DNA of 64,000 bases from Tethya wilhelma. Lineage: Eukaryota > Porifera > Demospongiae > Tethyida > Tethyidae. The notes beneath the pieces were generated by a model. That model made no database searches. It was not told the DNA's origin and saw nothing but the letters and a program-made list of their open reading frames with translations. Of the stretch, positions 22,725-34,838 are shown piece after piece. The stretch is taken from the NCBI GenBank assembly GCA_964030475.1, contig CAXIPT010000002.1, forward strand, positions 19,244,621 through 19,308,620, read 5' to 3'. Within the stretch, counting starts at the first letter, position 1, and each line of letters opens with the position of its first letter. The translations under genes were made by a program, and so were the position numbers.

Positions 22725-24078
22725 TCACTTTGACAATCTTTCACGAAAGAATTGGAACACCTCACTGAATAGACTAGGATGTGCCTGCAGAGAAAGACTC
22801 ATTTTAGTTCTGACTGACCTCAAATCTTAAGCACTATATAGGCTAGTAGCATACCGGTACCTTGCTATTATGAAACAGCTGCATTGAGCAGAGCAATAGA
22901 ATCTACTTAGACATTCCAGCATAGTCCTTTCCACTGGGCCACAACTCTTTAGCTTAGCTAGAAACTCATCTACACCAAGTTGTTTGCCCACAAGAACAGT
23001 GAACGGAGAATGCATGGGACAAATTGTCTTTGTTTCGTTGACTGTACTGACTTGTAATGAGAAGCAACTGTCAGTGCACCTCACTGGCCAGCCATCAGCC
23101 TCTGCAGGAGTGAAAGACTGTGGTTCTATTACTTTAATGGCAGCAGGATCTTCTGAATTCAATCCTTTCTGCTCAAGCTGCTCTTGTTCACCACACACCT
23201 CAAGGGAGACACTGCCACTACAGCTTGCTTTCTCCCTCCAGCTGAAATGAGGTCTAAAAAGTGCAGCTGTGTTCTTTAAGATTACTTCAAGCTGTTCAAA
23301 ATTGGGTTTAATTGAATCAGATGTTGGTCTAAGAGTATCATAACCTTCAGCAAGCTCCAGCCAGTATGTAGCATGGTGGGGTTGAATTGTCACACACTTT
23401 TGGAGAGCCAGTACATGAGCTATAGAGGAACACATCATTGTGCACAAGTTATACAACTGCAACTTGGGCCATTACTAATAATACCTTCATATTGGTACAA
23501 ATGCTTGTGACATTGTGATTTCAGCTTCCATGACGAGCTGTCTTTCTCGTGTGGAGGAAGAACCTAAACAAAAGACGCAATATTGTCATGCTCACTCTTC
23601 ATACTATTCTACAACTCTTATTATACCAGTTGTTCAACAGTTTCCATGGCTTTAGAGTATTCTTTCAAACAGATGTAACATCTTGTAAGAGAGTCGAGGA
23701 TTTCTCTTTTCAACAGTGAGCTAATTTGTGGCAATACTCTCAGGGTCTTCTCGTATAAGTGTCGAGCTGACTGAAAATCTTTTTGGTAATAAAGTAGATC
23801 GGCTCGGTACTTCAGCAACATGAATTGATCGGGAAGTTCACTAGCTTGTTCAGACTGAGCTGGATTTTCACATGAAGAACCTTGTACAAACCACTGCATA
23901 GTTTATGATACTGAATGATGATCAGTCATGCATGCAAAGAACACGACCACATAGAGTATAAATTTACCCCAATCTCGCATCTCTTAGCATTGTAGGTTAC
24001 TTCTCCATTTCGTTTTATCCTGCTCTTCCTCTCGTTCTGTTGGCATTCACTGTCAAAGAAAGAGTCCTCAAACTCCAT
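22725..24078 (-). CDS. C8orf76: C8orf76-like TPR-repeat protein
   Basis: Five exons (23968-24078, 23627-23893, 23485-23563, 22861-23419, 22725-22797) give 362 residues, near the 380 of human C8orf76. The start MEFEDSFFD and the WF motif after the first intron resemble the human N-terminus (EFEDSVF, CEPQWF). The helical block KYRADLLYYQKDFQSARHLY and the ALQKCVTIQPHHATYWLELA block look like tetratricopeptide helices. The function of this family is poorly known. The last acceptor (…AATGAG|T at 22798) lacks a good pyrimidine tract. I prefer it because it gives an in-frame end, ASLSLQAHPSLF to RERLSK, that aligns with the human protein; the C-terminal 25 residues are therefore less certain. Head-to-head with MDC1. 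Confidence 0.72.
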
Positions 24079-24254
24079 GCTTTACTCTAATAAATGCCCA
24101 ACTAATTAACGATTTTGAATTTCCCGCCAAAGGTCTTTTTTTTTCCTGATCCTGGCCTGCAAGCCTGTGCTTGCAAAAGCTTTCCAACTTTGAACATCTA
24201 CTCTAGTCCAGCATAGCCTCGTTTCCCACGAGCTGCAAGTGAAGTGAGTGAGCC
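24079..24254. promoter_or_regulatory. Divergent promoter of C8orf76 and MDC1, with a canonical E2F site
   Basis: 176 bp between start codons. TTTCCCGCCAAA at 24120-24131 is a textbook E2F/DP site. MDC1 is a DNA-damage mediator needed in S/G2, so E2F control would be sensible (inference). Confidence 0.7.
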
Positions 24255-27200
24255 ATGGAAGAAGCGACGCAGATAGTGAATCCTGTGGAGGATGACGATG
24301 AAACAGACGGAGAAGAGGAAGATGACACTCTAATTAATGCCCACCCTGTAGCCTATTTGAGAGTGCTGGCCCATCCTGAATTTGAACAGATGGACTTTCC
24401 TATTTGTAACGGTATGGGGATGGAATTACGTCACACTTGAAGTGATTTTTAATATACATTTTGGGTGATCATACAGGTGAAACAATACTAGGACGTGCTG
24501 GTGAGAGCAACTTGATATTACCAGCAAAATCTCTCTCTCGGACACATGCTACGTTCCTCATTGAAGATGGCACTCATTTCATCTGTGACCTTGGCAGCAG
24601 AAACAAAACCTATCGAGGCACTGTAAGTTCATTCTCTCCCCTCACAAGCAAGAATAAATAAGATTGTTTGATACATAATTTCGGCTCTAATCACCTCCCA
24701 TTCCCAATGTAACATTAATCTATTTTTAGGTTCAACTGCGGCCCAATGCATACTATGAGTTGACTAATGGCTGCGACTTGATGTTTGCTAACGTCAAGTG
24801 TGTCTACTACATTGGGGAACTCCCTGATGATGATGGCAACACTGAAGATGACGCAGCAGGCAACACAGAACAGACACAGTCATATGAATTTGGTGAACAA
24901 GAGACTGAAGCTGCAGGTTGGTAGATATTAGAACACCAAACACTCCAATATATATGTGGGATATTGTTCACCCTATATCATTAGCCCCTGCTAAAGATGA
25001 AGCTAGACCCACATCAGTGGGTGATGAAGAAGGTAATGGTGGCAATGAGATTGAAGCGACTCAGGCGTATGGGCTTGGAGAGGAGACACTCGATGATTAT
25101 GATGATGATGAAGCTATGGACTGTGAGCCAACTGTGGCTTACAACGTGGCTGGTATGCAAATAGGTAACATTTTTTTCATTTCACCATGATTGTGGCATG
25201 TCTGCTGTGTGTGTAGATCTGGATGGTGAGGAGAGTGATGCTGAGAGTACTGCGTCTGCTCCACTTCTTGGAGAGCAGGTCAAGGAAGAGGAAGGTAGGC
25301 TCGATAAATTTAGGAGCTTATGAGTGTTGTGAAGCACTACTGCTTCACTTGGTTATATTTGTAAGTTTCTGATAAGTTTAAGCCCATTTTTTCCTTTTCA
25401 AGTTACACTCCATACATGCTCACATCTTTGAACAGGACCTGACTCTCAGGTCAAATCAAAACTTGACGATAAAGATAAACCCAAGAAGAAGACGGTCTGT
25501 TTTGCCAACAATGGTGCTTCTGGTTCAGCAGGAGATAAAGAAACTGGTCAAGCTAGTTCTGAGAACAAAGATGAAACTGACAATGAGTTGACTCAACCTC
25601 ACGAAGAGACCAAAGATGATGACGCAGAAGCCAGCAAGGACGTTCCATCGCTAAAACGAAATGCCACTAGCATAATGGACACAGATGAGCCCCCGGACCC
25701 CACTGTTGCTTATCACATGGAGACCGACGAAGAGTCTGAACACGAGGAGGAAACAAAGAATGACAAAGAGGATGGGGCAGCTGAGGAGAAAGCTGACAAT
25801 GTCGAACCAACCGTTGCTTATGTTCTTGATGAGGAGAAACAAGCACCCGAAGATGATGATGATTCTGACAAGACTGATGTTGAAGAAACCGACGGAACTA
25901 GTCACAAGGACAATGCTAGTGAACCCACTGGGAGTAAATCCCAAGATGGCACTCACGAAGACACAGACAAGAGTGCTGACAAGGGGGAACAGGGAGATGT
26001 GCCTGCTATTGTTGTCGAGCCGACTGTCCCTTACATCATCTCAGAACGGAGCAAAGAAGACACTGCCAGTCCAGAAGAGCCTGCTACTGGAGACAAAGGT
26101 AATGAATAAATCACTATATGCTATAACTACATCTTCTTACTTGAAGTGATCAAATTTCTTGTAGGTTCTAAGCTTTTAGTTCCAGCCAGTACCAAGACCC
26201 TCTCCACTGTGAGTGCTATGGACTGCATGGAGCAAGGTGGAGGAACAGTGCTTTTTGAGTCCTACGAATCTACCTGTGAACCAGCCAAGACCAGTGGTGC
26301 CACTCAGCTTGGTAGAGGCACTACTGTTGTTCTTGAGAGCTATGAGTCGTCTGAGGAGGAAAAAAACACCGTTACGAAAGACGAACAACCTACCACCAGC
26401 CAAGGAGATGATAAAGCTGCTCAGCTTGGTAGAGGCACTACTGTTGTTCTTGAGAGCTATGAGTCGTCTGAGGAGGAAAAAAACACAGCTACAAAAGACG
26501 AACAACCTACCACCAGCCAAGGAGATGATCAAGAAACTAGTATGTCTACTATTTTATGAATTTACCATAAATCCAGAAATTTTTGTTGTTTATATTTTTG
26601 TGGCTTGAGGCAACTGTGAAAAGTGCAAACCCTTTTGTATGATACTATACAGGTGAAACAGGTACACTGATTCCAGGTTTCTCCACAAAAGAGTCGTCCA
26701 CTCGGAGCACTGGTTCTAGTGACAAACAAAAGACTATATTTGGAGCCGTGGTGAGCTCTCGTGGCAGGGGCAAGGGAAGGAGAGGTGGACGAGGAAGGAG
26801 AAGAGCCTCGGCATCAAGTCGATCCAGAGCCAGCGATCCACCGCCAATTTCGAGAGAGACAACAGAGGAGTTACTGAAGGGAGGAGAAAGTGGTCCTACT
26901 CAAGATGAAGAAGATCCTCTCAAACGGACATCAACTGAAGAGCTATTGCGTGAGGTGACACCAGAAGTGGGGCCTTCAAGTGGAGTGACTGCAAAGTCAC
27001 CGTTTAAGAAGAATCTAGACATTAAAGTACCAAAGCTTCAATTGAAGGCAGCCAGCACTGTGGTTTCAATGGATGTTGACACTGTGTCTGTATCAGAGCC
27101 GATCTGTGCTAGCGATAGTGGATTTGATGAGGGAGTAAAGGTCAAAAGGTCAACAACCCGAGGACGTGGGCGCGGTAGACGAGGGAGAACATCAAGAAGG

Positions 27201-28983
27201 GCTGCATCTAAAACTGACAACAAAGACCCTGTCAACACTGAAAGTCATACAGAGAGTGTTTCAGACGATAAGACACTGGAAGTGTCTGAACCACCGAGTA
27301 CCTCTGATTTGCTCCAAGATGAAGAATCACCCGATATCAATGTCCCCAGTCTCAAGAGTGAGTCTAACGAAGGGGGGAAGACAGTGGAAGAGGGAGAGGG
27401 AGAGGAGGAACCTTCATCGTCAGTTGCCTCTGTGTCCACCCCATCACGAGGTGGGAGGCGTGGCAAGAAGGGGAGAGGGGGTGTGACCAGTAAACGAGGC
27501 AGTAGAGTCTCTACACCTAGGACTGCATCAAGACAGACACCAAAATTAAAAGGTAGAAGTTAAACAGCAATCAGCAAATTAAAAGAAAAAGGTAGACAAA
27601 TTGAGTGGTTGCAAGTGACATCATCAAAACCGGAAGTATTTTCAAAGTGATACTAGAAATAGTTATTTTTTGCCACACGGAAGTAAATGACAGCTGCCCG
27701 TTTTTCCCTATTGCTCTGTAAATTTTGCCACACGGAAGTGATGTACCTGCAACCGCTCTATTAAAGTTTTGTTCTGGGTGGGGAAAGTCTGCCTAGACCA
27801 GAACCACAATACCACCATATACCAGAACTATGCCATTCTCTCACAACAGTAAAAGTTAAAGTTACAAATTATGTGCACATCTTTATTATGGTATGTGTAC
27901 ATGTATGCTCTAATGCACACACACAGTGACCACGCCTACATCATCACCCTCTCTCCGCCATCACCACAGCACCCCCAGCAAGACCCCCTCCATGTCCCCT
28001 TCACTCAGTCCAGAGGTCAAGCCTCGTATCATGTTCACCGGGCTCATCGACAAGGCCGGGGAGAAGACCATCAAAGAGCTGGGTGGAGAACTCGTGGATT
28101 CTGTCTACCAGTGCACCCACTTGATCACGGACAAGGTGTGAACACAAATAGCTGTTTAGATTTTCCGACTTTTTGTTTGTTTTTGAACACTATATCTGTT
28201 GTATCTTTGTCAATAGGTCCGACGTACGGTGAAGTTCCTGTGTTGTTTGTCGCGAGGATGTGTGATAGTGAGTGATGGTTGGCTGGAACGCTGTGGACAG
28301 GCAAAGAAGTTCCTTCCAGCGGAGCCTTTCTTGGTGAAGGACAGAGCAGCCGAAAGACAACACAAATTTTCTTTGAGCAAGTACGTACCTAGTTATGTAT
28401 TTGCACTTATTCCGTGTTGATGTGAGTGTGTGAAATCGAGTTCACTTTGTTCGTGACACTCCTACTATTAGGTCTCATGAGACATCCAAACGCCTAAAGG
28501 TTCTCTCAGGATACAAGATCTATCTCACGCCAAATGTTAAACCTGAGCAAGATCAAATGTCAGACATCATCAAGTGCTCTGGCGGAGATGCCTACAATTT
28601 TTCACCGTCAATGTCTCCAGGAGAGAATGTACTCATTGTCACTTGCAACGAGGATCTGCACATGTGCAAGAAGTCCATGGATGCTGGTATACCAGTGCAT
28701 TCGACAGAGCTCGTTCTAGGTGGAGTGCTCAGACAAGAATTGGACCTGCATTCGTATCCTATCACTACTCAGCACTGTGTAGAGTTGTAGTACATGTCTG
28801 TATGATTTTTGTGTTTTTTTGTCTTTGTCCTTCTTCTTCCTTGACTGATCTTCCATCTCCAGTCATCTGCTTTCCCTCCCCACTCCCAGCCCCCACCCAC
28901 CCACTCCTGCAGCTCCTACTGGCCGCAAGAGGAAAGCAAAAGAATCGTCACTTATTCCTTCGTCCAAAAGAGTTAGAAAGTGA
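24255..28983 (+). CDS. MDC1: Mediator of DNA damage checkpoint 1 (FHA plus tandem BRCT)
   Basis: MDC1 binds phospho-H2AX through its BRCT pair and recruits ATM and ubiquitin ligases. Twelve exons (24255-24411, 24477-24622, 24730-24916, 24985-25164, 25217-25294, 25436-26098, 26165-26539, 26653-27552, 27927-28135, 28217-28380, 28472-28753, 28863-28983) give 1153 residues. Order: acidic N-terminus; FHA domain (about 35-115, with LGRAGESN, SLSRTHA and GSRNKT); acidic middle with TQAY, PTVAY (three times) and PTVPY motifs; a 39-residue tandem repeat; an RG-rich basic segment (from about residue 625); tandem BRCT (from about 925). FTGLID (Thr933) and RRTVKFL (Lys971) match the residues that hold phospho-Ser in human MDC1. 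The tail KRVRK is NLS-like. The last intron is U12-type. Confidence 0.9.
26304..26530 (+). repeat. 117-bp in-frame tandem duplication inside MDC1
   Basis: Two nearly identical 117-bp units, each coding 39 residues from QLGRGTTVVLESYESSEEE to TTSQGDD. A degenerate third copy of the core (VLFESYEST) precedes them near 26248. High DNA identity means a recent expansion. Confidence 0.9.
27603..27759. mobile_element. MITE-like element in MDC1 intron 8
   Basis: Two ends of about 21 bp, GAGTGGTTGCAAGTGACATC… at 27603-27623 and the imperfect inverted copy at 27739-27759, enclose 157 bp without coding potential. TTTTGCCACACGGAAGT occurs twice inside. Size and ends fit a miniature inverted-repeat element. 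No clear target-site duplication is visible. Confidence 0.45.
28754..28862 (+). other. U12-type GT-AG intron in MDC1 (last intron)
   Basis: The donor is GTATCCTATC after CTGCATTC. The branch sequence TTCCTTGAC is at 28837-28845, with the branch A 19 nt before exon 12. The acceptor is CTCCAG. Splicing joins the second BRCT repeat to a Pro-rich, Lys-rich tail in frame. Confidence 0.8.
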
Positions 28984-29590
28984 ATCCCTCTCTGTAGTAG
29001 CTTGGCCTTACCCTCTCATATTCACTGCTTATGCTCATTGTATACAGAAGTGTGTTTCAGAATGTTTTGTTCTTGTTTTGTCTTTTTCACCTGCAATATA
29101 ATATTTAGTAACTGTTATCTAAGCTGGATAACTATGGCTGTCTGTGTCTGTGATAATGTCATTTGGGTTGTATCAGTAATAGTATGTTTTAATTTTGTAT
29201 ATTATAGTTGTTTTTTTGTTTTTTTGTTTCCTTCATTTCTGTTTCTTCTCCTTGTAGCATCACATATTAATAGAATGTCAGTTGAACTCAACTTTGTGTA
29301 TTATTCTACATGCTCTTTCACAACAAAACAAACAGTCATACCAACTAAAAGAGAATAGAGAAATAACCATACACACCTGTATGTAATGCATGACAATGTG
29401 TATACAAAAATTAAGTGTAACAGTGGTGCACATGACAAAACACATGCTGTGTACTGCATGTGTGGGGGTATAATTATAAAATATCACACCACACTAGCTA
29501 TAAGAGTAAGATGGAAGGACTGATAAATACAGACAAGAAAGGTCACAACTACATACACTACACACAACACAACAACAACATACAGTCCTA
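28984..29590. other. Convergent 3' region, MDC1 and TDH
   Basis: 607 bp, AT-rich with oligo-T runs. No ORF shows homology. Taken as the facing 3' UTRs. Confidence 0.55.
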
Positions 29591-31878
<2,288 letters not shown>

Positions 31879-32042
31879 GATGCTTGGTGTCAAGATTGAT
31901 CACGCGCTGCGCGTATAGACACACCGTGGACACACACTCAGCCACGCCTTTTCTCCAATAGCGTGCGCGAATTTTTCAAACAATTATGTTACGTCATAGT
32001 CACATGATTTGCAATTTGTAATTTACTACACATGTGGCCAAG
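31879..32042. promoter_or_regulatory. Divergent promoter of TDH and PPT1
   Basis: 164 bp. It holds a TTACGTCA half-CRE (31989-31996) and GTCACATGAT (31999-32008), which contains the MITF/TFE-type E-box TCACATGA, 35 bp before the PPT1 start. It also holds CpG-rich GCGCTGCGCG near 31905. TFEB-family factors control lysosomal genes in vertebrates, and PPT1 is lysosomal. Confidence 0.6.
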
Positions 32043-32786
32043 ATGTTGAAAGTATTAGGAGTTCTCTGTGTGCTTTTTGCAGCCACTGCCAATGCAGAAC
32101 CAGTACCTCTGGTCTTCTGGCATGGAATGGGTAAGCTACTACCAACTGAATTTTTTGTTGAACTATAAACAAGTTTGTTTGCAATAAATTGCACAGAGAC
32201 ACACCCAGATCGCCAGATGTCACAACTAAACTTATCAATAATTATTTACCATTGATTGAAATGCTATGGGTTTTGCTCCAGGTGATAGTTGCTGCTTTCC
32301 ATTCAGTCTTGGCCGACTCATGAAGGTGGTAGCCGACCAAGTTCCTGGGATTTACCTTCGTTCTATCCAGATTGGTAACACCATTGATGAGGATGTCCTC
32401 AATGGGTTCTTCTACAATGTCAACGATCAGATCGACCTGGTGTGCAAGAACCTCTCACAGGATGCCACTCTTAAGGATGGATTTAACGTGATCGGATTCT
32501 CACAGGGAGGGCAGTTCTGGTGAGCAGATGTGTGATCTATGTAAAGCACTTACAAACGACATCAGCACAACCATTGTGAGATCAGAAGAGGCATTTTGTA
32601 ATAGAGTATTTCAAGTACACAATATGTGCTGTACAGAGTAATATAGCACCTACCAATCACTTCCAAGTTACAAAAAACAACTCACACCTGTAATTTACAT
32701 GTATGATAGTAATGTTATGCTTTGTGACTGACATTTTTAAGCAATTTATTATCCTGACTTGCTTTCCAATGCAAGTATTGAGGTCA

Positions 32787-32847
<61 letters not shown>

Positions 32848-33760
32848 GTGTGCACTCATACCAGGCGTGCTATTGTGCAACAATGTCCTCAAGTGAAAGT
32901 GCTCAACCTCATCTCAGTGGGTGGTCAGCACCAGGGGGTGTTTGGATTCCCAAGATGTATTGGGGTAAACCATACCCTGTGTGATGAGATGCGTAAACTG
33001 CTCAACATTGGTGCTTACATCTCCGAGATACAGAAACAGTGAGATGATGTCTATGGTGCTGTGTCTTGTTTGTGTCATGCTTTAATACTGCTGCAGTCTT
33101 GTTCAAGCTGAATACTGGCACGACCCTTTCAACCTAGCCGAGTATCGAGCCAAGTGCAACTTTTTGCCAGATATCAACCAAGAAAATGTAAGCAAAATTA
33201 CTATTATAATAAGTGTAATTTTTACTCTTGTCTAGTTAATTTTATTGTACCTTTTTTTCCCCCTCTTGACTCACAGGAATTCAACCAGGACTACAAGAAT
33301 CGTTTGTCCAATATTTCTAATCTTGTTTTGGTCAAATTCACTGAAGATACCATGGTTCAGCCCAGAGAGAGTGAGGTTTGTACTAATAGTACCTTTCTAA
33401 TTTCAGTTTATAATCCAAGAATTGGTGGTAAACCTTTATACATGCAGTGGTTTGGTTTCTATAAGGAAAACCAAGACAAGGAAACGTACACTCTCTTTGA
33501 GAGCGATATTTGGACCAAGGTGAGCCTACATCATTGTCGTGAGATACTGATTTTATGCTTTCTTTTCCCCCTCCTGGCTGCTCTAGGACTTGCTGGGTTT
33601 GCAGCATCTGAATTCCACTGGTCGACTTCATTTCCTCTCAGCTCCCTTCGATCACCTCCAGTTCACCGAGGATTGGTTCAATGAGAACCTCATCCCGTAC
33701 ATCAAGGTGGACAAGAGTGTGGCACGTCTACCCATGACTGTGCCACGTCCTCATGCTTAA
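32043..33760 (+). CDS. PPT1: Palmitoyl-protein thioesterase 1
   Basis: This lysosomal hydrolase removes fatty acyl groups from S-acylated proteins. Seven exons (32043-32130, 32282-32519, 32865-33038, 33097-33187, 33277-33375, 33448-33519, 33587-33760) give 311 residues, against 306 in human. A signal peptide (MLKVLGVLCVLFAATANA) is followed by VPLVFWHGMGDSCC. The catalytic triad is intact: Ser103 in GFSQGGQF, Asp221 in KFTEDTMVQP and His277 in FDHLQF. SVGGQHQGVFGFPRC and SEWFGFY also match. Several NxS/T sites fit a glycosylated luminal enzyme. Intron 2 ends with a long CT tract. Confidence 0.95.
32791..32844. repeat. (CT)n tract in PPT1 intron 2
   Basis: About 27 CT units, 20 bp upstream of the exon 3 acceptor, so the repeat acts as, or extends, the polypyrimidine tract. 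Confidence 0.95.
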
Positions 33761-34838
33761 TGGCTCCTGTAAACGTTAATAATATTATTCTTGCCTGTCT
33801 TAATAATTATACATGCATGTTCGTCTTTCTCCCTAGAATTATTTGTGTGTGAATCAATGTTGCATTGACTTCTGCTTGTGCTTAAAACAGTTCCTTTCTT
33901 TCTGTCTTTCTTACCATTATTATTGTTGTTGATAACTATATTTATGCTCTATTATTAACGTTAGTGTTTATCAGTCAGTCCCAAACCATTAATACTGTTG
34001 TAGTTGGTCAATTGTCTTTCCGTTTTCAGCCCGTAAACTGTAGTTTCCGGAGATGTTAGAGGGAGGGGCTTCGTTTTGTTGGTCGTTAGCTCGGTTTTGC
34101 GGCGATGCAACAAAAGAAGAGCAGAAAACTTGAAGAGTGTCTTTACTGAAGCAGGTATCTCAAACTGGCATTCGCTCTGAAAGCATAAAATAAGTGGTAA
34201 GCGATGCAATAAAACTGTTTCATTGCAGCATTTGTCGAATGAATAACATTCACCCAATCGATACCTCTCAAGAATCACTGTATGTGTGCTCTTGTAATCA
34301 AGCTGAACATGGATAAAAACTAGATTGTGGTTTCTGTATAAAAAAGATAACTCAAATGTTTCCTTTACTGAAGCATTGGGCACTCCCCTTTCTGCTTTAT
34401 TCCAAGTAGATTCATACACCAGTCTATTTCCCAGCAGAGCTAGCATGACATAGTATGTCTGACAAACTACTTGCAGATTGCAAAGCCACAGCAACACTCC
34501 ATTATAATACTTTCACCACAATCAGTCTTGGCTTACAGCTGTACAGTTCTACTAGTATCCATAAGTGCATGCAGCTGCTTGCTGTAGTGACTACTGATAT
34601 GAATACGATCACTTTAATTGTTTGGAATGTTGTGTCTGAAAGTTAGGTCAAGAATTTCTTAGAATTCCATTACAATGATCAATATTACGCATATTCTGAC
34701 ACACAGCTCTTGTTTGTACACCGTTCCAGTCGATCTACTATAGATGCCATCTTGTATAGCGTACATTAAACTCTGTGCATATCAATCGCTAATGTATTTT
34801 TCTTTGTCTCTTTGCATGTCTCAGTGGAACACACAAGA
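33761..34838. other. Spacer between PPT1 and XKR gene 2
   Basis: 1078 bp. The left end is the PPT1 3' UTR and the right end probably the 5' UTR of XKR gene 2. The only structure seen is a long minus-strand open frame, listed separately. Confidence 0.5.
33961..34446 (-). CDS. Hypothetical protein (long open frame, unknown)
   Basis: I do not recognise this product. From ATG 34446 the frame codes 161 residues and stays open a further 17 codons upstream, unusually long for sequence this AT-rich. The N-terminus is only weakly hydrophobic and the C-terminus is basic and polar. It contains ESTWNKAERGVPNASVKETF and a Cys-containing middle (ECYSFDKCCNE). It could be a small gene, the last exon of a gene, or chance. 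A minus-strand gene here would continue the strand alternation (PPT1 +, this -, XKR gene 2 +). No AATAAA follows the stop. Confidence 0.28.
   Translation of the reverse strand: MLALLGNRLVYESTWNKAERGVPNASVKETFELSFLYRNHNLVFIHVQLDYKSTHTVILERYRLGECYSFDKCCNETVLLHRLPLILCFQSECQFEIPASVKTLFKFSALLLLHRRKTELTTNKTKPLPLTSPETTVYGLKTERQLTNYNSINGLGLTDKH

Noticed and set aside
22625..22860. Alternative C-terminus of C8orf76 using the TCTGCAG acceptor
   Set aside because: It gives an unrelated 50-residue tail; the acceptor at 22798 yields a tail that aligns with the human protein.
21019..24350. TAATGCCCACCCTG occurs before RPA2 exon 2 and within MDC1 exon 1
   Set aside because: A single 14-bp match in unrelated contexts; no further shared sequence around it.
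25651..26608. Long minus- and plus-strand frames opposite MDC1 exons 6-7
   Set aside because: Shadows of low-complexity acidic coding sequence; the MDC1 frame joins FHA to BRCT.
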